NCBI GenBank assembly: GCA_028292485.1
Contig: JAQGMG010000005.1
Coordinates: forward strand, 1-64,000
Source of the DNA: Rhodocyclales bacterium
GTDB lineage: Bacteria > Pseudomonadota > Gammaproteobacteria > Burkholderiales > Rhodocyclaceae
DNA length: 64,000 nucleotides
Reading direction: 5' to 3'
Positions 9,117 through 18,027 of the stretch are shown piece by piece. The first letter of the stretch is position 1; each line of letters opens with the position of its first letter. The notes beneath the pieces were generated by a model. That model was not told the DNA's origin. It did no database searches and worked only from the letters and a program-made list of their open reading frames with translations. The position numbers were made by a program, and so were the translations under genes.

Positions 9117-10231
9117 CGTTGCCGCGCTGCACCCATGAAAATCGCTTCCATGCGGTCCAGCATGCGCTCCAGGCTGCAATGCTCCAGCGCGAAGGCATGC
9201 GCGCGTTCGCCCAGCAAATGTGCCGCTGCCGGATCACTGTGGAGCGACTGGATCGCATCGGCCAGTTGCACTGAGTCTTTGGCTGCAATGATCAGGCCGG
9301 TGTGGCGATTGTCGATGATGTCGCGCATGCTGCCGACGGCCGTGGTGACGATGGGCAGGCCCACCAGCATCGCCTGCATCACGGCTTGCGACACCCCCTC
9401 ATTGGCATAGGACGGCAGCGCGAACACATCGAGCGCCTGCAGCCAGGGCACGACGTCTTTCTGCTCTCCGGCGAAACGTACGCGCTCCGTCAGGCCCAGC
9501 TCGATTACCTTGGCTTCAAGCGCCTGGCGTTGCGGTCCGTCGCCGACGATCAACAAGCGCACGCGCGGATCGGGCAGTTGCTCCAGCGCTTCGAGCAGAT
9601 AGCTGTGACCTTTCCACGAGCGCAGGGTGGCGACGATACCGATCCAGAAAATTTCCGCTTCCAGGCCCAGCTGTGCGCGCGCTGCGGCTTTGTCTCCCGG
9701 CGCGAAACGGCGCGTATCGATGCCTGTGGGAATCGAAGTCGAAGACTCTTCGGCGACGCCAAGATTGGCGATCAGTTCGCGGCGCAGTGACTCGCCCGTG
9801 GTGACGACATGTGTGGCCGCCGTGGCATACAACCAGCGATTGGCAGTGCTGTTTCGCACGGGCGCGGAGATATGCCGTGTGCGTACAATCGGCAAGCGTG
9901 GCGCGACCGTGCGCACCGCCAGGGCAGCGAGCCAGCTGTCGGTCGAGCTGTGGGTGTTGAGCAGGTCGACATCGTGGGCGTTGGCGATGAGCCAGCCACG
10001 CAGGGACAACAGCGGGCCGATACGTTTCTTGACCAGCGGCAAGGCGACGGCGCCAACGCCCCATTCGCTGGCGCGGCGGTAGATACTGGATTCGGCGGGA
10101 GCGAGAATCGTGACGCGATGCCCGCGCGCGATGAGGCCGCGCGACTCTTCGAGGATCCGGATTTCCTGCCCGCCCCAGCCGCAGGAAGCTTCGGTGTGAA
10201 CGATGTGCAGGGGACGGCGAACGGTGGACAT
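9113..10231 (-). CDS. GT4 family glycosyltransferase
   Basis: The start is the ATG at 10231, just before PLHIVHTEASCGWGGQE, the GT4 acceptor-side glycine loop; the product is 372 aa. The C-terminal domain shows GIVATLRSWKGHSYLLEAL, LLIVGDGPQRQ, and LPSYANEGVSQAVMQAMLVG, the position of the E-x7-E motif (here ending in a non-Glu residue, a variant also seen in other family members). It is the first gene of the minus-strand trio and should act on LPS core or O-antigen intermediates in the cytoplasm. Bases 10232-10521 upstream hold the promoter region and no gene. Confidence 0.85.
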   Translation of the reverse strand: MSTVRRPLHIVHTEASCGWGGQEIRILEESRGLIARGHRVTILAPAESSIYRRASEWGVGAVALPLVKKRIGPLLSLRGWLIANAHDVDLLNTHSSTDSWLAALAVRTVAPRLPIVRTRHISAPVRNSTANRWLYATAATHVVTTGESLRRELIANLGVAEESSTSIPTGIDTRRFAPGDKAAARAQLGLEAEIFWIGIVATLRSWKGHSYLLEALEQLPDPRVRLLIVGDGPQRQALEAKVIELGLTERVRFAGEQKDVVPWLQALDVFALPSYANEGVSQAVMQAMLVGLPIVTTAVGSMRDIIDNRHTGLIIAAKDSVQLADAIQSLHSDPAAAHLLGERAHAFALEHCSLERMLDRMEAIFMGAARQR

Positions 10232-10521
10232 GGCTGGGGCCTTTGGAATCTGGCCGCGATTATACCGGCAGGACATCGCCCGGCCCGTCGCCCGGGTTGG
10301 CGCACCGATTGAAAAGCCTTCAACGCATGGGAGACGGCCGAGCTCGCCGGCCACCCGCTCGCTGCGGCGGTGCCAGAGCGCGTGGGATTTGGGCTTCGCC
10401 TCTACAGACAGGACGCGCTGTTGCCGTTAAAACAGCAGGAAAATCACAGCAGGAAAATCAGGCGGCAGGCTTGACAAGAGCCAGGCAAAAAGTCGCGAAA
10501 GTCTTGACGAAAGGAATCAAC

Positions 10522-10968
10522 ATGACGGCAATGGATTCGTTCATGTGGCGCGGCATGATCAAGTGGACCGAGCTCATCGCGGTGGCCGGCTACGTGCTCG
10601 ATCAGTGGAACAGCGTGACCCGCTTCGTCACCCATACTGACCTGCGCGAACATATCTGGACGGCGCGTCATGAGAGCGTGTCGCAACCCTTTCTGATGTT
10701 CTCGGACGACTCCTTGCGCGGCAGCATGCCGCGCACCGGCAACCCCCTGGCCCTGTTGCTGCTGATCGGTATGGTGCGCGCACGCCCCGGTTGCGTGGAT
10801 GTCACCTTTGCCAACGGACAGAAAATCGATCTCGCCCGTTTCGATCCGGTCGATCTCGTCAGCCTGCTGCCGCAGGCTACCCACCCGGCTCACAAGAAAC
10901 TTGCCGCCATTGCCGTGGCACTGGAACCCATGCCCGCGCCCGTGGTTGCCGTACCGCCCGCCAGATGA
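10522..10968 (+). CDS. Hypothetical protein (148 aa), unrecognised
   Basis: The ATG at 10522 is preceded by AAAGGAAT, a good ribosome-binding site, which decides the start. The protein has an aromatic N-terminus (FMWRGMIKW, YVLDQW), a short hydrophobic stretch near residue 77 (LALLLLIGMV) and a Pro/Ala/Val-rich tail. I recognise no domain. It has no signal peptide. It stands between the LPS cluster and the diguanylate cyclase gene, with no coupling to either. A weak hairpin at 11057-11072 could end its transcript. Confidence 0.55.
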   Translation: MTAMDSFMWRGMIKWTELIAVAGYVLDQWNSVTRFVTHTDLREHIWTARHESVSQPFLMFSDDSLRGSMPRTGNPLALLLLIGMVRARPGCVDVTFANGQKIDLARFDPVDLVSLLPQATHPAHKKLAAIAVALEPMPAPVVAVPPAR

Positions 10969-11326
10969 GCTGCTCTGCGAAAACACTCGATAAGGCCCGT
11001 ACCGCCCTTCAGAACGCCGCATGGCGGCAATTACTTTTCTACAAGTTATTTCATCAAAGGGCGGGTGCCCTTCCGTTTTGTGGTCGCATTGGCTTATGCT
11101 TTTGCCCGATAAGCCGTTATAACGGTCATGAAGTCAAATTTTCGGGTGTCTCCATTGGGGCTGGCATCACTGAGGCGGGTAACAGCAACATGCGCCTCAA
11201 GTCCGGCTGAATCGCCTGCCGCAAGCAGGGGCTTACCAAAAACCGTCTCATTCACCTTTTTTCAGCTTTGTTGCCTTGGCAGAGTTTTTGCATCGTTCAT
11301 GTTGAAAACTCGTCCTTCGTCCGTGC
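10969..11326. other. Intergenic region before the diguanylate cyclase gene
   Basis: This 358-bp stretch contains a 6-bp hairpin at 11057-11072 followed by a few T residues, and otherwise nothing I can identify. I looked for a c-di-GMP (GEMM) riboswitch because of the downstream gene and did not find the conserved core. Confidence 0.4.
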
Positions 11327-12886
11327 ATGGTTAATCGTCTCGAAATACATTCGATCTGGAGCGGTCTGGTTCAAGCCTGGAGGGTCATCTGGCAGGACGC
11401 AGCAGATCCACAACGCTGGGCTGCTTTTGCACCGCACTGCGATCGCCTCATGGTTCTTGCACGACAGCAGGGGCTGACACGCATCGAGGGCGAGCTGCTG
11501 CCGCTGCTGCAGCTGTTGCAAGGGCTCACCAACCCGGACGAAGAAGACAAGGCGATCGTCGACCGCCTGTTGCCAGGCGTTTTTGCAGCAGTGCGCGAGG
11601 TCTGTAGCGAGAGCTACGAACAAGAGGCGCGCGGCACCAGCATGCCGGTGCTGGTCATGCTGGTGCGCCAGGCCTCTGCCTGGCAAGAGCTGATCCAGCA
11701 AATGGAGCAGTACGGCTACACCCTCAAGGTGTTCGCCAACTATCGGCTTGGCATGCAGGCGGCCATTACTGCCCGGGCGATTGCCGTGGTCGTGGAGCTG
11801 GGCACCGAGGAAGATGCCAGCGTCATGATGCTGATCGATGAGCTCAATCGCTATGGCCCGAAGTGGTTCGCGCTGGCACGCGAAGCGAATTTCGCCTTGC
11901 GGCTGGAAGCCGTGCGGCACGCCTCACAGGGTTTTTTCCTGACACCGCTGTCGGCACCCACACTCGCCGATGCCGTCGACCCACTGACTTTCAAGATCAA
12001 GGAAGAGCCGTATCGCGTGCTCATTCTCGACGATTCGCCGACGGTGCTCGCATCGATCCGCAAGGCCTTGAACCAGTTTCCCACCATCCATACGCAAACC
12101 CTGCGTCAGCCCGAACAAGTGCTCGACGTGATGGGTGAATTCTCGCCGGATGTGCTGCTGCTCGACTTCCACATGAACGGCTGTAACGGTCTGGAAGTGG
12201 CCAAGATCATCCGCCAGAACAAGAATTTCGAGTCGGTGCCGATTGTCTATCTCACTGCAGAGACCAGTGAATACGTGCAGCTTGAAGCGATGCGGCATGG
12301 CGGCGACGATTTCCTCACCAAACCGATCAGCCAGGCGCAACTGGTCAATACCGTCATCAGCAAGGCAGAGCGCTATCGCGGCTTGCGCAAACTGATGGTG
12401 GAAGACAGCCTCACCGGCCTGTACAACCACGTCAAGACCAAGACGCTGTTGCAACAAGCCATCCTGATGGCCGAGCGGCAGCAGAGTACGGTCAGCTACG
12501 CCATGCTCGACATCGATCACTTCAAGAAGGTGAACGACACCTATGGTCACGCGGTCGGCGACAAGGTCATCCGGGCGTTGGCACGCTTCCTCAAGCAGCA
12601 CGTGAGGCGCGCCGATGTCGTCGGGCGTTATGGCGGCGAGGAGTTCGTCGTGGTCTTTTTCGACAGCACGCCCGAAGCTTCATTCGAAAAACTCGACGAG
12701 ATGCGTGAAGCCTTTGCCGCCGTACAGCACACCTACGATGGCGGCAGTTTCGCAGTGACCTTCAGCGCGGGGATCGCCAACTTTCCTGATCTTGCCACCA
12801 TGGGCGAGCTGGTTGTTGCCGCCGACGAAGCGCTCTATGCAGCCAAGCGTGCTGGCCGCAACCGGGTCATGAAGCCCGGCGAATAA
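11327..12886 (+). CDS. PleD-like response regulator diguanylate cyclase (REC-REC-GGDEF)
   Basis: This 519-aa soluble protein makes the second messenger c-di-GMP. Residues about 1-95 form a helical, HPt-like segment. Residues about 105-215 look like a receiver fold lacking the acidic pocket and phospho-acceptor. Residues about 229-345 are a complete receiver (LILDDSP, phospho-acceptor Asp near 279 in LLLDFHMNG, and the KP pair in FLTKPIS). Residues about 350-515 are a GGDEF domain with intact active site GGEEF at 436-440 and the RxxD inhibitory site (RRAD, 427-430) five residues upstream, so product inhibition is expected. This resembles PleD. No cognate kinase gene is adjacent. Confidence 0.92.
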   Translation: MVNRLEIHSIWSGLVQAWRVIWQDAADPQRWAAFAPHCDRLMVLARQQGLTRIEGELLPLLQLLQGLTNPDEEDKAIVDRLLPGVFAAVREVCSESYEQEARGTSMPVLVMLVRQASAWQELIQQMEQYGYTLKVFANYRLGMQAAITARAIAVVVELGTEEDASVMMLIDELNRYGPKWFALAREANFALRLEAVRHASQGFFLTPLSAPTLADAVDPLTFKIKEEPYRVLILDDSPTVLASIRKALNQFPTIHTQTLRQPEQVLDVMGEFSPDVLLLDFHMNGCNGLEVAKIIRQNKNFESVPIVYLTAETSEYVQLEAMRHGGDDFLTKPISQAQLVNTVISKAERYRGLRKLMVEDSLTGLYNHVKTKTLLQQAILMAERQQSTVSYAMLDIDHFKKVNDTYGHAVGDKVIRALARFLKQHVRRADVVGRYGGEEFVVVFFDSTPEASFEKLDEMREAFAAVQHTYDGGSFAVTFSAGIANFPDLATMGELVVAADEALYAAKRAGRNRVMKPGE

Positions 12887-12918
12887 ACGTAGTTCCTGCC
12901 ACGCCCATTCCGTAATAC

Positions 12919-13302
12919 CTAGCCACGCTGTATCAACTCGACCTTGTAGCCATCGGGGTCCTGCGCAAAGGCTATGACCGTCGTGCCATGCTTCATTGGC
13001 CCTGCCTCGCGTGTCACCACACCACCACGACGCTTGATTTCAGCGCAAGCGGCATGGGCGTCTGGCACTGCAATGGCGATGTGGCCAAAGCCATTGCCGA
13101 TGTCATATTTATCGACGCCGTAGTTGTAGGTCAGCTCGATGACAGCGCCTTCCGATTCGTCGCCATAGCCAACGAAGACATTGGTGAATTTGCCTTCCGG
13201 GTAGTCGGACTTGCGAATGACATGCATGCCCAATACTTCGGTGTAAAACTCAATCGACTTGTCGAGATCGCCGACACGGATCATGGTGTGTAGTACGCGC
13301 AT
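12919..13302 (-). CDS. gloA: Lactoylglutathione lyase (glyoxalase I)
   Basis: The ATG at 13302 follows AAGGAG at good spacing, and the protein begins [20 protein letters not shown], the standard glyoxalase I start; it is 127 aa. It converts the methylglyoxal-glutathione hemithioacetal to S-lactoylglutathione. The metal ligands can be placed at His5, the Glu of VIELTYN, the His of GHIAIAV and the Glu of YKVELIQ. It ends the glyQ-glyS-gmhB-plsC-protease-gloA order seen in betaproteobacteria but is separated from the metalloprotease gene by about 290 bp of repeats. Confidence 0.95.
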   Translation of the reverse strand: MRVLHTMIRVGDLDKSIEFYTEVLGMHVIRKSDYPEGKFTNVFVGYGDESEGAVIELTYNYGVDKYDIGNGFGHIAIAVPDAHAACAEIKRRGGVVTREAGPMKHGTTVIAFAQDPDGYKVELIQRG

Positions 13303-13330
13303 TGTGTTACTCCTTGAATGATGAAAATCT

Positions 13331-13571
13331 TTACCGCAAAGATGCGGAGAACGCAGAGGGTTCATACTCCTCAAATTCGTCATTCCCGCGTAGTGGGGTA
13401 AGCAGGCATTTCCGCATAAGCGGAAAGCTCGCAAAGCGGGAATCTACTTTGTGGCACGGACGAGCATCACGGAGAAGTGGATTCCCGCTTTCGCGGGAAT
13501 GACGAGGAGGGCGCTTTTTGCCCCACAAAATTTACTCTGCGGCCTCTGCGTTCTCCACGCCTCTGCGGTAA
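13331..13571. repeat. Nested inverted repeats between gloA and the metalloprotease gene
   Basis: The outer pair (about 13331-13360 and 13536-13571) is an imperfect inverted repeat rich in CTCTGCGG/ACGCAGAG words. Inside lie two copies in opposite orientation of an ATTCCCGC...GCGGGAAT palindrome (near 13382-13445 and at 13481-13500). The second fits ATTCCC-N8-GGGAAT, the pattern of the neisserial dRS3 repeat. A MITE-like nested insertion is likely. The region codes for nothing recognisable. Confidence 0.65.
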
Positions 13572-13592
13572 GCCGCCGCAGGGCAATGCCCC

Positions 13593-14357
13593 CTACCACG
13601 CTGGAATGATCGTATGCGCATCGCGTAAGGCAGCCTGCGCTTCGCGATGATCGGGGTACATCAGCTCGACCACGTCCCAGAAACGACGCGAATGGTTCAT
13701 CTCCAGCAAGTGAGCCAGTTCGTGCGCGACGACATAGTCGACCTGCGCATTGGGCAAATGAATCAGGCGCCAGTTGAGTCTTATGCCGCTGCGCTCGCTG
13801 CAGCTGCCCCAGCGTGTGCGCGCATTCGTCAGGTAGAGCGCGGGCAGCTTCACGTGTGGCGCAAACTGTTGCAGCATCCAGCCATATTCCTCGATACGCC
13901 CACCGAAGTAGCCGAGCGCATAGCGTTGCAGGGCGCGCATCAGCATGTTGTTGGCAGACTCTTTCGGCCGCATGTGCAGATGGACTTCGCGACCATGAAT
14001 GCCATCCATCCAGTCGATGCGTGGCGGTATGCCGGTCGTCAAATGCACACGGCATTTCTGGCCGAGCATGGGGAATACCGTGCCGTCCTGTACTTCGAAT
14101 TTCGCAGGCTCTGGCCGCGCCGCCCATTCATCCAGTTTCTCGACGATCCAGGCGCCGCGTTCGCGCATGAAGCGTTCGGTCTCGGCGATGCTGACGCGTA
14201 CCGGGATGCTGACCGTCACACCGCGCTGATCGATGGTCATGCCCAGCGTGCGCCGGGATGCTCGTTTGAGGGTGTAGTCGACCCTGCGCGGACCGAACTG
14301 GATGCTGCGCGTTTCAGGTTCGTGCGGGTTGCCCCGCCGTGCAAGAGTTGCTGCCAC
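13593..14357 (-). CDS. YgjP/SprT-type zinc metalloprotease (M48-like, DUF45)
   Basis: The start is the GTG at 14357, preceded by AAGGG five bases upstream. The 254-aa protein contains NARTRWGSCS, IRLNWRLIHLP, and the zinc-binding HELAHLLEMNHSRRFW with a further His, the YgjP/DUF45 pattern. It is cytoplasmic with no signal peptide. Substrates of this family are poorly known. The gene follows plsC by 26 bp on the same strand and is part of the conserved glyQ-to-gloA order. Confidence 0.88.
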   Translation of the reverse strand: MAATLARRGNPHEPETRSIQFGPRRVDYTLKRASRRTLGMTIDQRGVTVSIPVRVSIAETERFMRERGAWIVEKLDEWAARPEPAKFEVQDGTVFPMLGQKCRVHLTTGIPPRIDWMDGIHGREVHLHMRPKESANNMLMRALQRYALGYFGGRIEEYGWMLQQFAPHVKLPALYLTNARTRWGSCSERSGIRLNWRLIHLPNAQVDYVVAHELAHLLEMNHSRRFWDVVELMYPDHREAQAALRDAHTIIPAW

Positions 14358-14383
14358 GCTACCCTTCTCTGCTCGCTCTTGCC

Positions 14384-15163
14384 TCAGGCTTTGCTGGTCT
14401 CGGCGGCACTTGCCACCACGACAGCTGCAGCCTGCGCTTCATGCTTGTAATGATGCGGAAAGAGGCGGCGCATCTCGCCCTCGATCCACGCTTCGGCCAA
14501 TGCATTGACCTCTTCCGGCGTACGTCCCGCCGTCTCGATTACGGGCCCGATGCTGAGCGTGATATTGCCGGGGCTCTTGACGAAGGCATTGCGCTGCCAG
14601 AACTCGCCCGCGTTGTGTGCCACCGGCACGACCGGCACACCTGCCACTGTCGCCAGGGAGGCGCCGCCGATCTTGTAGCGTTTGGCAAAGCCGATTGCGG
14701 CGCGCGTACCTTCCGGAAAAATCACGACCCAGAAACCTTCGGCGATGCGCTGCTTGCCTTGATCGACAACCTGTTTCAGCGCGTCCTTGCCGGCGTTGCG
14801 ATCGATTGAAATGATCGGCATCTGCGCCAGTCCCCAGCCGAAAAACGGAATGCGCAACAGCTCGCGTTTGAGTACAAATGCAACGGGCGGGAAAATGCGT
14901 TGCAAGGCAATCGTCTCCCAGGCCGACTGGTGCTTGCACAGGATCACCGAGGGAGTGGCAGGCAGATTCTCGCGCCCGATGACGCGGTAACGGATGCCGA
15001 GGATGCTGTGGATCAGCGGCAGGGCGAAAAATTTCGCCCAGCAGGAAATGATGCGATAGCGTGTCTGTGGTGCGAACGGAAAGGTAAGGACGGAGAACAC
15101 GCCATACACGATGGTGATGGGTGCGATGACGATCATGTACAACGTGGAGCGAAGAAGATTCAT
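14384..15163 (-). CDS. plsC: 1-acyl-sn-glycerol-3-phosphate acyltransferase
   Basis: The 259-aa inner-membrane enzyme acylates lysophosphatidic acid to phosphatidic acid. An N-terminal membrane segment (about residues 5-28) precedes the acyltransferase domain. Motif I is KHQSAWE, the H-x4-acid motif with Glu in place of the usual Asp, a variant I recall from betaproteobacterial PlsC. FPEGTR and VPVVPVAHN follow at the expected spacing. The gene begins 11 bp after gmhB. Confidence 0.92.
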   Translation of the reverse strand: MNLLRSTLYMIVIAPITIVYGVFSVLTFPFAPQTRYRIISCWAKFFALPLIHSILGIRYRVIGRENLPATPSVILCKHQSAWETIALQRIFPPVAFVLKRELLRIPFFGWGLAQMPIISIDRNAGKDALKQVVDQGKQRIAEGFWVVIFPEGTRAAIGFAKRYKIGGASLATVAGVPVVPVAHNAGEFWQRNAFVKSPGNITLSIGPVIETAGRTPEEVNALAEAWIEGEMRRLFPHHYKHEAQAAAVVVASAAETSKA

Positions 15164-15174
15164 TATTCTCGGAT

Positions 15175-15729
15175 TCAGATCTGTTCAACAGGTTTGCGGG
15201 ACAACAAATGATCGGCCACCGCGGCCAGATCGGGGAATACTTTCGTGCCTTGCGGCAGCTCCGGGTCAACGGCGGTCTTGGTACCCTTGCCGGTCAATAC
15301 GAGATACGGCGCGCAGCCCGCCTTTACCCCGGCCTGCAGATCGCGCAGGCTGTCGCCGACAGTGGGCACGCCCTTCAGGTCGGTGTTGAAGCGCTCGCCA
15401 ATCTGCATGAACATGCCCGGCCGTGGCTTGCGACACTCACAGGTCGAGTCTGCAGGGTGGGGGCAGAAAAATACCGCATCGATGCGCCCGCCCGCCTGAC
15501 CGACCATGCGGATCATCTTGTCGTTGATGTTGTTGAGCGTATCCATATCGAATAGCCCGCGCCCGATGCCGCTCTGGTTGGTCGCCACCACGATGCGGTA
15601 GCCTGCCTGATCGAGGCGCGATATCGCATCCAGGCTGCCCGGAATGGGCTTCCATTCTTCGGGTGACTTGATGAATTGCGCGGAGTCGAAATTGATGACG
15701 CCGTCGCGGTCGAGAATGATGAGTTTCAT
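15175..15729 (-). CDS. gmhB: D-glycero-beta-D-manno-heptose 1,7-bisphosphate 7-phosphatase
   Basis: The ATG at 15729 follows AGGAAG, so it is preferred over an upstream TTG. The 184-aa HAD phosphatase has the nucleophile motif LDRDGVIN, the TNQSG motif II, and the GmhB zinc-binding pattern FCPHP...CECRKP. It removes the 7-phosphate on the way to ADP-heptose, the donor used by the three GT9 enzymes at 2.7-9.1 kb. It lies between glyS and plsC as usual for betaproteobacteria. Confidence 0.95.
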   Translation of the reverse strand: MKLIILDRDGVINFDSAQFIKSPEEWKPIPGSLDAISRLDQAGYRIVVATNQSGIGRGLFDMDTLNNINDKMIRMVGQAGGRIDAVFFCPHPADSTCECRKPRPGMFMQIGERFNTDLKGVPTVGDSLRDLQAGVKAGCAPYLVLTGKGTKTAVDPELPQGTKVFPDLAAVADHLLSRKPVEQI

Positions 15730-15785
15730 TGACAAAGCTTCCTGGACATTGTTCTCACCTCCGGTGATAACGCCAACCCGTATTT

Positions 15786-15894
15786 CGTAGGGTGGGTTAG
15801 CGCAGCGTAACCCACCGATTCACAGTAAGCGGGTGCAGAGCACCCGGAAATTATTGACCGGCGGGTTACGGCCTTCGGCCTAACCCACCCTACG
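15786..15894. repeat. Palindromic repeat pair between gmhB and glyS
   Basis: Two copies of a GTAGGGTGGGTTA...TAACCCACC palindrome (15786-15817 and 15859-15894) lie in the glyS-gmhB gap. The second copy contains the TAG stop codon of glyS. The element type is common in proteobacterial intergenic regions. It probably forms hairpins in the glyS-gmhB transcript. Confidence 0.75.
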
Positions 15895-18025
15895 CGGACA
15901 GCCTGGACAAATCTGCCACCTTGTTCATCGCATTGTAGAGCTGCGACAGCAAGGCCAGCCGATTGTTACGCAGTGTCAGGTCTTCCGCATTCACCATGAC
16001 ACTCTCGAAGAACCCATCAACCGTCGTGCGCAGGGCGGCAAGCGCTTGCAACGAGCCCGTGTAGTCGCCTGAATCGAATGCGGCATTGGCCTTGGGGGCG
16101 ATGCTGGCAAGCGATTCGGCTAATGCTTGTTCCGCAGATTCCTTCAGCAATGCGGCGCTGACCTTGGTTGGTATTTCTATTTCGTCTTCAACCTTCTTCA
16201 AGATATTGCCGACGCGTTTGTTGGCGGCTGCCAGCGATGCGGCTTCGGGCAGCGCTGCGAAAGCACGTACTGCGGCGAGGCGCTTTGGCACGTCGCGCAG
16301 TTCCCAGCCAGCGGTGAGCAAAGAAAGTACGCTTTCCACTTCTTGAGCGGTGAAGCCCTGTTCTCGCAGTAAAACCTCAAGACGACCACGGAAGAAAAAG
16401 GAGAGCGTCGCGCGAATTTCACCATCGCTCGACCCAGTAACGCCATTGAGCGCTTTCAATGAAATATCAAAAGCGTCACCAAGTGTGAGTGGCAAGTCAC
16501 AGTCAATCAGCATGCGTATCACGCCCAGCGCATGACGGCGCAGCGCAAATGGATCCTTGTCGCCGGTTGGAATCTGACCGATGCGAAACATCCCAACGAG
16601 TGTTTCCAGCTTGTCTGCCAGTGCAACGACGACGCCGACGGCGTTGCGCGGTAATGAGTCGCCCGCAAAACGTGGTTTGTAGTGATCTTCGATTGCGTTA
16701 GCAACGGTGTCGCCCAAGCCGTCGTGCTTGGCGTAGTAGCCGCCCATAATCCCTTGCAGCTCGGGAAACTCGCCGACCATATCTGTAACCAGATCGGACT
16801 TCGCCAAACGGGCCGCTGTGTCGGCTTGTTGCACGTCGACACCCAGCTTTTCCGCAATGCCACGCGCAATCGCGCGCACGCGCTCAACACGCTCGCCCTG
16901 TGAGCCGAGCTTGTTGTGATACACAACCTTGGACAGGCCGTCGACACGCGATTCGAGCGTCTTCTTGCGATCCTGGTCGAAGAAGAATTTCGCGTCGGAC
17001 AAGCGTGGGCGCACCACGCGCTCATTACCTTCGACCACCGCGCTCGCGTCATCGGGGCGGATGTTGGAGACGATGAGGAATTTGTTGCTGAGCTTGCCTG
17101 CCGTGTCGAGCAACGGGAAGTATTTCTGGTTGGCCTTCATCGTCAGGATCAGGCATTCCTGCGGCACGGCGAGGAAGGCTTCCTCGAATTCACCGATGAG
17201 TACATTCGGACGTTCGACCAGACCCGTGACTTCATCGAGCAGGGCTTCATCATGGATCGGCTGCAGGGTTCCCGATGTGCCACTGGCCTTTTCAGCGGCC
17301 GCACGCAGCTGCAACGATATCTCGGCGCGTCGGTCAGCGAAGCTGGCGATCACTGAGCCTTCGCGTTCCAGCTGTTCGGCATAGTCGTCTGCGTTCTTCA
17401 GAACGACCGGGCTGACCTCGGCCTCGAAACGATGGCCGAGTGTTTCGCGACCTGCCGTCAGCCCCAGTACCGAAATGTCGATGACATCCGCGCCATGCAG
17501 TGCGACGAGCTTGTGTGCCGGACGCACGAAGTTGACGGTGCTCCAGCCGTCCTGCAACTGGTAGGCCATGACCTTTGGAATGGGCAGCTTGGCGAGGGTT
17601 TCGTCGAGCGCTTTCTGCAGGCCTGCGGCTAGGGCGACACCGGCCTGCACGCTGTCGAAAAACAGCGCTTCGGCTTTGCCATCCGGCTGGCGTTTGAGGG
17701 CGGAAACGACGCTCGCATCGGAGCCGAGGCTGGCGAGTTTCTTCAGCAAGGCCGGTGTGGCCTGCCCAGCGGCATCGAGGCCGACGGCGACCGGCATGAG
17801 CTTTTGCGATACGGCCCTGTCGGCAGCCTGTGTTGCCACATTTGACACATGCACGGCCAGGCGGCGCGGCGAGGCGAAGTATGTGACAACGGCATCATTC
17901 GTCGTCAGGCCCTGCGTCCTGAGGCTGTCAGACAGCAGGCTGGAGAAAGCTTCACCAAGACGCTTGAGCGCCTTGGGCGGCAGTTCTTCAACGAAAAGCT
18001 CGACGAGAAGGTTCTTGATGCTCAT
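15890..18025 (-). CDS. glyS: Glycyl-tRNA synthetase beta subunit
   Basis: The 711-aa protein matches the usual length and begins NLLVELFVEELPPKAL, the hallmark of GlyS. It carries the tRNA-recognition body of the alpha2beta2 enzyme, with a HD-domain-like core (residues about 380-500) and a C-terminal anticodon-binding region ending NRLALLSQLYNAMNKVADLS. It starts 2 bp after glyQ, so translation is coupled. The TAG stop is within a palindromic repeat arm. Confidence 0.97.
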   Translation of the reverse strand: MSIKNLLVELFVEELPPKALKRLGEAFSSLLSDSLRTQGLTTNDAVVTYFASPRRLAVHVSNVATQAADRAVSQKLMPVAVGLDAAGQATPALLKKLASLGSDASVVSALKRQPDGKAEALFFDSVQAGVALAAGLQKALDETLAKLPIPKVMAYQLQDGWSTVNFVRPAHKLVALHGADVIDISVLGLTAGRETLGHRFEAEVSPVVLKNADDYAEQLEREGSVIASFADRRAEISLQLRAAAEKASGTSGTLQPIHDEALLDEVTGLVERPNVLIGEFEEAFLAVPQECLILTMKANQKYFPLLDTAGKLSNKFLIVSNIRPDDASAVVEGNERVVRPRLSDAKFFFDQDRKKTLESRVDGLSKVVYHNKLGSQGERVERVRAIARGIAEKLGVDVQQADTAARLAKSDLVTDMVGEFPELQGIMGGYYAKHDGLGDTVANAIEDHYKPRFAGDSLPRNAVGVVVALADKLETLVGMFRIGQIPTGDKDPFALRRHALGVIRMLIDCDLPLTLGDAFDISLKALNGVTGSSDGEIRATLSFFFRGRLEVLLREQGFTAQEVESVLSLLTAGWELRDVPKRLAAVRAFAALPEAASLAAANKRVGNILKKVEDEIEIPTKVSAALLKESAEQALAESLASIAPKANAAFDSGDYTGSLQALAALRTTVDGFFESVMVNAEDLTLRNNRLALLSQLYNAMNKVADLSRLSA

Positions 18026-18027
18026 GT

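Noticed and set aside
10969-11326. Possible c-di-GMP riboswitch before the diguanylate cyclase gene
   Set aside because: The conserved GEMM core and tetraloop receptor are not present.
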